Shown here in pieces: positions 53,557-64,000 of a DNA stretch of 64,000 nt. Within the stretch, counting starts at the first letter, position 1; every line of letters starts with the position of its first letter. Origin of the DNA: Carya illinoinensis (Eukaryota; Streptophyta; Magnoliopsida; Fagales; Juglandaceae); contig NC_056765.1 of NCBI RefSeq assembly GCF_018687715.1, positions 29,410,254 to 29,474,253 of the forward strand. Reading direction: 5' to 3'. Position numbers and translations under genes: made by a program. Below the pieces are notes generated by a model. That model ran no database searches and was not told the DNA's origin. It was given only the letters and a program-made list of their open reading frames with translations.

Positions 53557-54440
53557 TAGTACGAGAGTTGCATGCCAAGTTTTTGTTCTACTTGCATTTC
53601 TTTTATGTGTTCCACGTGTTTGTCACTGTGCTAGATGGTCACTATTAGGGATGAATAATTCTATTTGAATATTTTTATACCACGCACTACTCATGAGTCA
53701 TTGTTTAATTTAAATAAATAAAAATATATACATATATAAATTTTATGTATAATTATTTTTATGTATTTCTTATACACTCTATTAATATTGGGCATGTAGA
53801 GTTATTTTATATTACTCATCATCATCTTTACATCATACATCATACTTAATTTTATTTATTTTTTATTTTTTTATCAAATATTTAATATATGGATAATGAG
53901 TAAAATAATTTAATTAATTAAAAATAAATAAAATTAAAATAAATGTAATATATAGAAATAATGAATAAAAAAAAAAGATAATGAAAGAAAAAAAAGGAAA
54001 ATGGCATTAACCAGAAGAGTACGCGGAGAGAGAGAGGGTGGAGCGCGTATCATCAGTTCGTAGTACGTTTACATGGATTCAGTAACTGATCCGGACGTGT
54101 CCGGACAGATACTTCATTTTAAAGCCCTCGTAATAAATGAAACAAGCCGTACATCTTTCCATTGTTTACCTTGACAACGAAACTTTCCAATTTCGCTTTC
54201 CATCAATTTTCGTTTTCTTATTTATTTGTTTATTTTTAAATCCTTCAAACACGTGCTTTTTTGTTACACATGATATACTTTTCACATAGAAAATTGATGC
54301 GTATCGTGAAAATATTGAGTTTCTAACGTCGATCATGAACATTTTTTATTATTATTTTGGAATAAATGTATAAGATTCTCTCGTTATAAAACTATATTAA
54401 TAATTTTCCTTACACCTAACAATAACAAAAATATTCTATT

Positions 54441-54457
54441 AAAATCTTTATATGAGT
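54441..54457. repeat. Left target-site duplication of the LINE
   Basis: AAAATCTTTATATGAGT; AAATCTTTATATGAGT recurs at 56001-56016 directly after the LINE poly-A. Confidence 0.9.
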
Positions 54458-55999
54458 TACTTGCAAAACAGTGTTGAAGAATCTTTACTAATCCTCAATC
54501 CTTGTCAGCTATGGTTTTAAAAGACAAGTATTTCAGGCACTCAGATTTCCTGCATGCAACTTTGGGTCATAGACCTTCTCTGATTTGGAAAAGCCTATGG
54601 AGCTCTTTGGAATTACTGAAGCAAGGACTGGTCTGGAGGGTAGGTACTGGTCAGAATGTTAAGGTGTGGGGTGGCAGATGAATTCCAAAACTAGTGACAC
54701 ATTGTATACAATCTCCTGTTGCTGTCTTGAGTAGTGATGCAAAGGTTGATGAGTTAATAGATGGTAGAAGAGGGGTATGGAAGGAAGAGCTTGTAAAGGA
54801 GGTGTTCACTGAAGATGAAGCCAAGATAGTATGCAGTCTACCTATAAGTAAATCTGGTTTGCCTGACAAACAGATTTTGGGCTACACAAAAGATGGTTTA
54901 TTTAGTGTTAAAAGTGCTTATCATATGGAGATGTGTAGGAAAAGAAGGGAGAAAGGGGAAAAATCAGAGGGGAGTTGGTTTGATTGGAGGAAGTTGTGGA
55001 ATCTGAATGTGCCAGGGGTTGTCAAAGTCTTCCTTTGGAAAGCCTTAAATGACTGCCTGCCAACCAGAAACAATTTGAAGAAAAGGAAAGTGATTGAAGA
55101 TGCATACTGTCCTATTTGTGGAACTGAAGAGGAGACGGTTACTCATGCCTTATGGAGTTGTAGGGGGTCTATGGATGTTTGGGCTGAACAGAAGAGCCCT
55201 CTTTAGAAATGGCCAAGTAATGAGGTTCATTTCTATGAATTATGGAACAGGTTATTGAGCTTGGTTGCAAAGGAGGATCTCGAGCTGGTTGCAGTGGTGA
55301 TGAGAGGGGTGTGGTTTAGAAGAAATGCTTTCATTTTTGAGAAGAAATTCACAGGTCCGGGTACTGTAATTGAACAAGCTACAGTTTCTCTTGAGAATTT
55401 CCAGATGGCACAAACTATAAGAAAGGAGGTAAGGGTGAGACCTGAATGGGGAAGAAAGGGTTGCAGATGGAAGGCTCCGGTTGGAGACTTCATTAAAGTG
55501 AACTGGGATGCTGGAATGAGTGTTAAAGATGGGAGAGTGGGGACTGGGGTTGTGATCAGGGATGGAAATGGAGAGGTGCTGGTATCCCTATGCTGTTCGA
55601 AAGAGGGTTGCTGCAGTCCAGTTGTAGCTGAGCTCCTTGCTTTATAGAGGGCTATGAAGCTTTGTGCAAAACTTAATTTTGAGAATGTGATCTTTGAAGG
55701 GGATGCTTTAGCTGTTGTGAAGGCTATTAATGGTGAGAGGGAGAGCTGGGAATGGTATGGGCAGCTGGTTGAAGACATGAAAGGAGTGCTAAAAAACAGA
55801 AAAAGGTGGTCAGTGCAGCATGTGTTCAAGGAAGGTAATCAAGTTGCACATCATCTATTTAAAGTTTCTCTTTCTTTCATAGAAGAACAAATTTGGATGG
55901 AATGTTGTCCACCAGAAGTTCAAAAGATAGTTATACAAGAGAATTTGTATACAGTTAATTCATAAGTAATATAAAGGAGGTTTCTTTCAAAAAAAAAAA
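54458..55999 (+). mobile_element. 5'-truncated L1-type LINE with target duplication
   Basis: The insertion is about 1.54 kb. It begins in the C-terminal part of ORF2 (LKDKYFRHSDFL, LIWKSLWSS). It continues through a zf-RVT module (about 54960-55170: WRKLWNLNVPGVVKVFLWKA, CPICG...THALW) and an RNase H module (about 55440-55880: VNWDAG, GTGVVIRDGNGE, FEGDALAVVKAI, VFKEGNQVAHHL). It ends at a stop (55963-55965) followed by AATATAAAGGAGG and poly-A. Only three in-frame stops are seen (near 54678, 55204 and 55645), so it is fairly young. It is incapable of its own movement because the endonuclease and RT palm are missing. Confidence 0.93.
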
Positions 56000-56016
56000 A
56001 AAATCTTTATATGAGT

Positions 56017-57340
56017 ACATGGTGTAAATATTGTTAGAAAAAGAATAGCAAACGGAGATCGAAATTTGTAAAGAGAAAGGCAATTGTAAATATTTTCATT
56101 AAATTCATTTGAAATGTGATGGGTATTATCTCAAGAGTTCTACTGTGTACAAGCGAATCACGTTAGACAAGTGCGTGTATTAATGTGGATAATAGCTTAT
56201 AACCAGATTTTTCTTTACTTCAATGATATATAATCCATTTGACAATTATAAATATTTTTAATCCATTTGACATGTGATGGATATTATCTCAAGAGTTTTG
56301 TTACGTCCAAACGAATCTGTGTATCGATCTGCTTATTAATACCATTATTTTTATATTTAAAATTTTAAATTAATATTATTTTTATTAAAATTTGACTTTC
56401 TGAACAATCACTTTAGACGGGTGCGTGTATTGGTGCTCATAATCTTTTACACATATATTTTTTCTTATTTCAATCATATATAAAAGTATATTGTTTTTAA
56501 TTTCGTAGTTAAAGTTAAATAAAAATTATTATTATTTTGATATTTAAAAAAATTCAATCGTTTATTATATTTTGTTTAAATTTTAAAATAAAATATAATA
56601 TTAAAATAAAATAAGATGAAAATCGTTTCTTTATCGAACTAAAAAAATATATATATCTACAAATTTTAAGAAATCTGTGCGTTCAAACGATCCTTGGGAT
56701 ATGAAAAGAGCTTTGTTTAAAACACATGTGAGTAATCTTTTAGGAATATTCGTCCAATTAAACAGATCTATTTTGCCTTCAGTCTCGGCGGCGACCATGC
56801 TTTGCATTTCTTTATCGTCTCTTTTGACTTGATTTGACCAATCAAAACCTCACTTACCAATATTAATAAATTCTAAAAAAGTAGTCCTAAACCATTCAAA
56901 TTACCCAAAGACCCGACGGACGTGTCTCTTAATTTGTCTCTACTTTTAGAGCATGCCAATATTCTCGATCCACCTCTCTCTCTCTCTCACACCAACTACT
57001 ACTTTGCTGAATATTCTTAATTTATTTTTCCATCTTTATTTATTATATTCAAATGCATTAGGAATAGTACAACAAAGAACAAAAAAATAAATAAACATAA
57101 TAAATACCATGTGCTATTTATTTATTATTAGAATAATATGGATTTTTTTATTATTTTTTAGGTGTGGAAGGAACAAAGCGAGTGGGCTTCATTATTAATT
57201 AAACTATACAATATAAACAAAAATGCCTACTAAGATACTTTGGCTGATTATATATATAGCATGGTGGACATGCTAGCTAGATGCCTTAAAAATTGTAGAT
57301 TTAGGCTCATCTTTTTTATCGATCGGTTGACTAAGAAATG
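56017..57340. other. AT-rich spacer with a local duplication
   Basis: No gene is seen. Two adjacent related segments (56081-56242 and 56243-56480) differ by an internal AT-rich block. MITE debris follows at 56515-56640. Confidence 0.55.
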
Positions 57341-57341
57341 A

Positions 57342-57481
57342 CACTTTAAGAAAAATGAATTTTTGTGATCAAAATTTTACAATTAAAATGACTATTTCTG
57401 ACAAAAACGAGTACATTTTTATCGAAAATAGTTATTTTGGTTGTAAAATTTTAATCGCAAAAACATATTCCTCTTGTAGTG
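57342..57481. mobile_element. Foldback element with CACT...AGTG ends
   Basis: The left end is CACTTTAAGAAAAATGAATT. The reverse complement of the right end is CACTACAAGAGGAATATG. The two halves are complementary over much of their length. It is the same type as 4743-4875 and 10273-10396. Confidence 0.6.
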
Positions 57482-59880
57482 GATGACGATCATATATGAC
57501 ATTGATTTCTTTTGGGGACATCCAATGAGAGGTATCATAGGAGAAATAAGTTAATTTTTTTATGTGAGTTTCGTATTAATTCACTTTTTTTTAAAGAGAT
57601 TGCGCAGCGCTTATACAACCACGACTGCAAATATCATTTCTCTAAACTTAAACCTAAGTGGGTGTTTACGTGCAAAGAAAATAAAAAAGAAAGATTTGTT
57701 GTTTGCGTGCAAAATATGTTAAATTCACTCTTACTTTCAAATTTAATCTTACAGTGACACATGAGATTTACGCCTCGGATTTTCTTTTTTTAATATTTTT
57801 TCTAATGTTAAATAATGGTATTGACTTGGCGGCTACTTCCCATTGTAACAAAAGATTTAGCTAATTTGAGATTAAAAAAAAAAAATCGTCTTATTGAATT
57901 AGTCATCAGGCAAGTATTTTAATTATTAAATATGGTAACTCAACTTATACGTCTTTTAATCTTATTTCTTCTATCTCTCAAGCATTTTGATTAAAGAAAT
58001 AAGAAAAAAATAATATTATAATAATAATATAAATAAAATAATGAATATCCAAAATGAGGTGTATTTCATATAGATTGGGTAAACTAATAAAAATTACTTA
58101 TATAAATTAAATTTAGCTATAGATTTGCCCAATCAAATAACAATGCTCAAACCAAATCAATTTGAATTGCTTTTATTTCCTATTGTTACCAAACAAAATA
58201 AGTAATTGTTTTGAGAAATGATCTGACTTTTAAGGATTGGTTGTTTCAAAGATGGATCATCTGTCTTTCTCTGTTTTTATATTTCTTGATGCAAGATAAA
58301 TGTTGACCACTCATTCTCAATGATTTCAAGCATCACATGGCCACCAACCACAATTGACCATAAAAAATTCCAAGCCTACAAAAACATCATGTTCTTAAGT
58401 AGGTCATGAGGCAACTTGACCCCCAATGGCCATACAATATGTTACTAGGATGTCTGTAATTACCTTAAAACAAAACAAAATGAACTAATTATAATCTCTA
58501 TGGAGACAATGAATTATGAATCATTTTCACTCATAAGGGGTTGACTATAGGGTCAAATTATTCATTAATATGTTTTTTTTTTTAATTTTTTAAATTAAAT
58601 AATATTAGATATAATTTTAAAATATATAATATTCACATATTTTTAAAAAATTTATTATTAAAAAAATACATAAAAATATAATTTCCACAACCTCAATTAA
58701 GAGTGGGGACATCTCTGACTTGGCCATGGCCAATCAGAGTGTAGCATCTTTGAGTCGAAATCAAGTGGTGCTTCTTTTGTCTTTTATCGCAATGTAAGCA
58801 AACATATCGTAGGTGACGAACCTATGTGACATGATTTTTGATTAGACACGAAAGAAAAGTTGCAGGTTCAGCCACCCATATGTTTCTTTACTTTACTATC
58901 TTCTTTTGGTCAACAAGATTATATTACAACCAACTGTTTTGATATTCTCATACTATGTTGCTTCTCCCCTCATGAAACAGTAGCTAGGTTTTGAAAACTT
59001 TTTAATTTTATATTATGAGTGCATGATTTTCTCAAAAATAAGTCTACTAATAATTTTATGTCACAAACATCCTTCAGTTTTTTAATATCTTGAATATTAA
59101 GATCGAAATAATAGTTGTAATAAGATATTTCGTATTGCTATAATTTAAGAGATAAGATTATCTTTATAACTTATTTTGAATTAGAAGATGAAGAATTGGT
59201 CGTGCAGAACCCACTTTCACCATCTATTCCATGTGAACCGGGGGGAGGGGGCGTGGGGGTGAGGGCACACTTGTCATCGTGGGCCGAAAACATATTTGTC
59301 TTTTTTATTCATTATGTTCCTAATAACTTATAACTTACTAATTATTAATGTATCTTTATTTATTTTTTTCAAATCAAGGGACATGGTCTAAGTGGTAGTA
59401 CAATAAAATTAGGTTGGTCTTGCTCATATTGAGTAGCATTAAAGTTGCAAATTTAGGTGAATATTTGATGTCCTTTACGACCATAAAGGACTTTCTCAGC
59501 AGAATAAGGAAGAAAATATTTAAAAGACCGACCACAGCATCATAGATGGCCTTCTCTCTAGGCAAGAAGATTGAAGACTGCATGATTGAAGGATAAAAGG
59601 TAGACAAAGTTTCTTCACATCATGTACTACCATAACTCATCAGCTCTTAATGCATGTGTTCTAGATTAAGAAGCTCATAACTTAAGAAAAAATAATTATG
59701 TTGTGATGTATTTTCTTTACAATGAGGGAAAATATAAGAATTATTGGAAGAAATTTACGATGAATGGGGAGCACAACAATATCAACATGTGAACCACATA
59801 AGTAGATGTTCATATATGAGCCACAATCAATGGGGTTTGATTTCTATATTTTTTTCAAAAAAGAAATACAAGGAAAAAAG
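57482..59880. other. AT-rich spacer, no supported gene
   Basis: Only short ORFs occur. The sequence at 57530-57640 looks like a partial MITE family A copy. The minus-strand frame at 59374-59607 has no recognisable family. Confidence 0.5.
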
Positions 59881-59882
59881 AG

Positions 59883-60056
59883 GAGTAATACTACACACAG
59901 TCGTGAAGTATGCAAGTGCCGTTTAGTCGCTTTGAAAAAGAGTGAAAATCGCTATTATGAAATTAATTTTATTGTCATGTAGACCCCATATTTATTTATT
60001 TTTTAAAATGATTATATGACGTTTTTACATTTACGACTGTAAGTATTATTTTTTAT
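59883..60056. mobile_element. MITE family A copy
   Basis: GAGTAATACTACACACAGTC, TGCAAGTGCCGTTTAGTCG, and the closing ACTGTAAGTATTATTTT match the other copies in order. Confidence 0.65.
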
Positions 60057-60583
60057 TTTAAAAAGACTTTTAGAGAAAATTTTTGCAGATTAACCTGCCG
60101 ACCAAAAGAGCCCACTTGATAGTTTTGGTATCTCGTGAAGATATTTGTGTCTGGAGGAACTTACAAAAATTCTTGTTGTTTTCATCATTTTGGCCACAAC
60201 TTCTCTTCTAGTCAAGTCTCTCTCTTCCTTATGCAGCACACATAGTGTGGTAGCTAAGAAGATATTTCACAAATTTGACATGAAATGCCAAGTCACTTTC
60301 AAGCCATCTATGACTTAGTCCTGCCCAAAAGTATGAAAGAAAGGCTGAATCAATCACTTCTATTCCACTGCCTCTTTTCTTGAATAATTAAGATCATGAC
60401 CACTTTTTTTGTGCTAGTCAATTGATTTTTAGGCAGTATAAACCCAATAATTAACAAACATAATCTCGAGTGCTAGAGTACAACTGGTAAGAAGCGAATT
60501 CCTCTAAAATTAATTAATATTAAGAAAGAAATTCAAATTTTTTTATGACATTCGACATTACACTGCATATGCTACTTTAAAAA

Positions 60584-60746
60584 GAGTTTTACTACATACA
60601 AACGCAGTTGCGCACTAATCTGTGTACTAATACTGATTTATTCATACTTAAAATTTAAATTAACACTGTTATTAATAAAATCTACTTTTTGACCAATTAC
60701 ATCATATTGGTACACAGATTAGTGCACAATTATGCTTAAAACTATT
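60584..60746. mobile_element. MITE family B copy
   Basis: The left end GCGCACTAATCTGTGTACTA and right end TACACAGATTAGTGCACAAT are inverted copies of each other, flanking an AT-rich core. Confidence 0.65.
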
Positions 60747-60749
60747 TTT

Positions 60750-61638
60750 TTCCTTTTAAAAATGATCACAAAAAGTATTATATTTTTTTTATATATAAAA
60801 ATACACTCATAAATTAACATATCTTCATATCAATAAACGCATGTCAGCCTATAAGTTTGATTATATAAAAAAAATAAAAAAAAATAAAAATTATCGACGG
60901 AAAGTTTCAAATTTCATCCTTGTATGGGTAGGAATATATACATACACATATCTTTAGAATCTTTTGCTCTCTGTCAATTTTGCTGCAGATTTTTTTCCTG
61001 GAAAATATCTTACATACGAATACATGATGAGTATTGAGTCAGTGAACAGGAGAGAAAGAAGAGCTTAAGTTGAGGTGACATAGGTGGTGGATGAAGGGAT
61101 TGGAATGGTTCCTGAGATATTGGTGGGAAGATACCTGAATTCTACAGCAGTATCCATTAAATATGTATAATAATCTATTACAATAAAACGTCAGCTGCAT
61201 TATAAAAAGAAAAAAGAAAAGGTAGGGTACCTAATTTTAATAAATCTTTTGAATAAGAAGATTTTAGGAGCCCCACTTGATTTCCACTTTCTCCTCCGGT
61301 GGACCGTTCTTTGGACAAGATATCTTTGACGTTTTCATGCTAGAAATGAATCATTTCGACAAGACCTCTATAGACCATATATATTTGATGTGAATGGGAA
61401 AGCAAAGAGATATCAATTGCGTAAGTCATTTTTTTTAATTATAAAAAAAATTGATTTGTACCCTTTTTTTTTTTATATAATAATATTAGATATAATTTCA
61501 AATAAGTTTTATGTATTTTTTTTTAAATAAAATTTATTTTGAAAAAATTGATATGAATCTCAATTTTTTTTTTTTAAATATGCTAGACTTACTCATCTTA
61601 ATTAAATAATAAAAATTAAAATCTATTAGTATGTTTAA
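60750..61638. other. AT-rich spacer
   Basis: Poly-A/T rich sequence without a gene or a defined repeat. Confidence 0.5.
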
Positions 61639-62460
61639 GTAATATTATATAAAGTCGTGTAGTGCATAAGAGCCCGCACAATCATTTTAAAAAATAATAA
61701 GATCTATTATTAAAAAATAATTTTTTTCATATGAGTTTCATGTTTATTTATTTTTTTCAAAAAATTACGCGACGCTTATATACTCCATGACCGTAAATAT
61801 CATTTCTTTAGTGGCATATATAATTAAAAAAAGAGTACTATTACATTCACAAAAAAATTACATAAAATAATTTTACAAATTGACGTGAGTTTAACTGATT
61901 TATTATATCTATTTTGCTATAAAAATAATTTTATAATTTGAAGAATCACATAAAACTATATTAATTTATGAGATTATTTTTATATAATCTTTATAACTAG
62001 AGTATTTATGTTAAAAAAATATTATGTATTATATATAGTTGATGGTAGAAAGGAAAATAATATATAGTGTATAAGCGTCCGCACAATCATTTTAAAAAAT
62101 AGTAAGATTTATTATTAAAAAAATATTTTTTTTATATAAATCTGATATTTACTCACTTTTTTTAAAAGATTAAGTAACGTTTGCATACTCCATAACAGTA
62201 AATATCATTTTTTTAGTGGCATATATAATTACAAAAAGAATACTACTATCTTCACAAAAAAAAACAATTATACAAAGTAACATGATTTTAACTGATTTAT
62301 TAGATTTATTTTATTATAAAAATAATTTTATAGTTTGAAGAATCACATCAAATTATATTAATTTATGAGATTATTTTTATAAAATATTTATAATTAGAAT
62401 ATTTCTATTAAAAAAATATTACTTAATATGTATCGTTGATGGTAGAAAGGAAAATAATTT
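61639..62460. repeat. Tandem duplication of about 400 bp containing MITE family A
   Basis: Copy 1 (about 61639-62056) and copy 2 (about 62058-62460) share, in order, GCACAATCATTTTAAAAAAT, TAAATATCATTT, TTAACTGATTTATTA, TTTGAAGAATCACAT and GTTGATGGTAGAAAGGAAAA. Offsets between shared words are 397-405 bp. Confidence 0.82.
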
Positions 62461-62639
62461 GTAGAAATTTTAAATATAGAAATTCTTATATAAAAAAGTG
62501 AATCATATATTTAAAAATTTTTTAAAAAAATTACTTTTTATTAATAAGATTTATATTTTTACAAAAAAAGAATTTGTAACTAACGTGGAAAATGCCTTTT
62601 TGAGTTTTAACTTTTATCATCAATTAAATTGAAGTCAGC

Positions 62640-63185
62640 TAACCTCGGGGTTCTCAAAAACACCCACAGATGTCGCCGTCCAACTAACCCACCTCGACGC
62701 GCACGTTTCTAATATCACAGTGTGTGTCCAGCTAGATGGGACCACCCCAGTTGTCCTTCAGACACGTGTCCCACGAACCCCCCGTTTTGACAGCTCACTA
62801 CCCAGTATAATTGAGGGACCACGACCGGACCCGTCCAAGCCTTTCACTCTTCCGGTTTTGCCCCCCACCCACCCATCCTTTTTCATTTCCTCTCATACGG
62901 TTTTCCGCGTGCCACGTCGGATCAGGCAAGTTGCAGTCACGTGAGTGGACACGTCGGCAAGGTTGTTGGCACCCATGATGGGCATGACATCTGGTTCGGA
63001 TCATCACTTTGTTGGGAGTGAGATCGAGCCGTCCGTTCATGCCATCCACGAAAATGTTTTGACCCCTCAGCCCCACCGCCATTTCTTTTTCGGCCATTAA
63101 ATATTGAATTGAATCCCTTTCCCCTTTCACTTTCGGCACCTCCTCCTTCCCTACCGCTACAGCGTATCCATGGGTCTCTGACCGA
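62640..63185 (+). promoter_or_regulatory. GC-richer promoter-like island with clustered ACGT-core motifs
   Basis: GACACGTGTC (62761-62770), GCCACGTCGG (62911-62920), CACGTG (62938-62943) and GACACGTCGGC (62948-62958) are G-box/ABRE-like bZIP sites. A TTAAATATT near 63097 and a pyrimidine-rich stretch (63112-63160) follow, as in a core promoter and leader. The next ATG (63170) gives only Met-Gly-Leu-stop. The gene it would serve is not visible. Strand is a guess. Confidence 0.35.
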
Positions 63186-63864
63186 CTATGTTGTTTACAT
63201 TCATTAACTTTTACAAAAATTATTTTTTATTTATTATATTTTATTAATATGATTGATTATATTAATTTTTTAATACGTAGATAATCACATTAATAAAATA
63301 CGTAAAGAATATAAAAAAATTTAAATTTTAATAAATCTACGATCACATTAGTTAACCCAACGTAACATTCTCAAGTGTTTAAATAAACAGTCATTTAATA
63401 AACATGTTTAAGAAGGGGATGTTCAATCTATTGCCATATACAATTACTATTTTAGTCCATCCATATATATGGCTTCACTTTTGGGCACAAGCTCTCTTTG
63501 GGTATTAAACATAAGTTCCATATATATATATAACAATTCGCATGTTAATATGATTTTGTTGGGCCTGTGCTGAGCCCATCAAAAGTTACATTCATTCCAT
63601 ATAAGGGAGACCAGTGGGGGGCCCACAACTGATTATTACGTATTTTCACGTTTTGTCCCAAGTAATTTAAGTCGTAATATATATTGACTGAGGAGTCGAG
63701 AGAATTGACTCTTTTAGGTTATCATGTCCATAAAGTATTGAGTTTGGGTCAAAGCTGAACAAAAATAGTATCACATCGTAATCAGAATCCTTCACTTTCA
63801 TACAAAAGGCATACAGAAAAGGTGTGTCCATAAATATTATGCTTACACTTGTTATAGGCTAAGC

Positions 63865-63910
<46 letters not shown>

Positions 63911-64000
63911 AGAAAAGAAATTAAAAAGGAGTAGATTTAATTGGGCAACAAGGTACAACCCGTCACCAATTACATCACTAGTAAATAGAGCCACATCTTC
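63186..64000. other. AT-rich end of the window with a GA microsatellite
   Basis: No gene is seen. (GA)n occupies about 63867-63908. The minus-strand ORF through it is a repeat artefact. Confidence 0.6.

Larger units (their letters stand above)
51190..54440. other. AT-rich spacer with MITEs and promoter-like islands
   Basis: No coding gene is visible. It contains MITE family B (51446-51607), a GC-richer island near 52825-52940, a G-box pair with TATA (53001-53026), an ATGC repeat (53120-53141), MITE family C (53408-53556), and a GC palindrome (54090-54105). Confidence 0.55.

Noticed and set aside
55233..55829. 198-residue minus-strand ORF
   Set aside because: Antisense shadow of the LINE RNase H region.
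59374..59607. 77-residue minus-strand ORF
   Set aside because: No recognisable domain, and no splice-linked neighbours.
62798..63139. 113-residue minus-strand ORF
   Set aside because: Runs through the GC-rich promoter-like island; no family resemblance and unlikely composition.

Overview
This is a stretch of plant nuclear genome. It contains spliced genes with GT-AG introns, an intronless CC-NBS-LRR gene, a nine-exon plant hexokinase, AT-rich spacers, and many LTR, LINE, TRIM, SINE and MITE-like repeats. A woody eudicot fits, possibly from the Fagales (walnut or pecan relatives). That guess rests on remembered repeat motifs such as the TTTGGATGTTGAG-type MITE ends, so treat it as inference.

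Layout. Positions 1-3990 hold the 5' part of a degenerate Ty1/copia element on the minus strand: LTR, primer-binding site, gag, integrase and the start of reverse transcriptase. Positions 4.0-8.6 kb are AT-rich spacer with small inverted-repeat elements. A second, badly broken copia pol lies at 8.6-10.5 kb (+). Positions 10.5-13.2 kb carry microsatellites, including a pure (GA)50, and a perfect 50-bp tandem duplication.

The first host gene runs from 13272 to about 28170 (+). It is a ten-exon gene for a DDT/PHD-finger nuclear protein of about 1770 residues, related to plant PTM-like proteins. Its introns hold an intact 446-bp TRIM with a 5-bp target duplication, LINE tails and other repeats.

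From 29.5 to 35.4 kb is a transposon graveyard: a LINE that has lost its reverse-transcriptase core, then a Ty3/gypsy gag-protease remnant and its LTR on the minus strand. A five-copy 103-124 bp repeat follows at 35.5-36.06 kb, then AT-rich sequence with MITEs.

The second host gene (39391-43191, +) is an intact R1/RPP13-like CC-NBS-LRR disease-resistance gene. It sits between two copies of a roughly 420-bp upstream block, which suggests a former tandem NLR array. The third host gene (50863-45000, minus) is a hexokinase of 508 residues. It has a membrane anchor and the insertion typical, as I recall, of the HKL (hexokinase-like) clade.

Positions 51.2-64 kb contain no convincing host gene. They hold a 5'-truncated LINE with a target-site duplication of about 16 bp (54441-56016), several MITE families, local segmental duplications, and a GC-rich stretch with clustered ACGT-core motifs (62.65-63.18 kb) that looks like a promoter and leader without a visible gene.

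The three host genes act in unrelated processes: chromatin, immunity, and sugar phosphorylation or sensing. I see no operon-like or clustered pathway and no clear new multi-gene system. The most unusual features are the duplicated NLR upstream block, the recent LRR duplication, the microexon-split PHD finger, and the active-site-region changes in the hexokinase.
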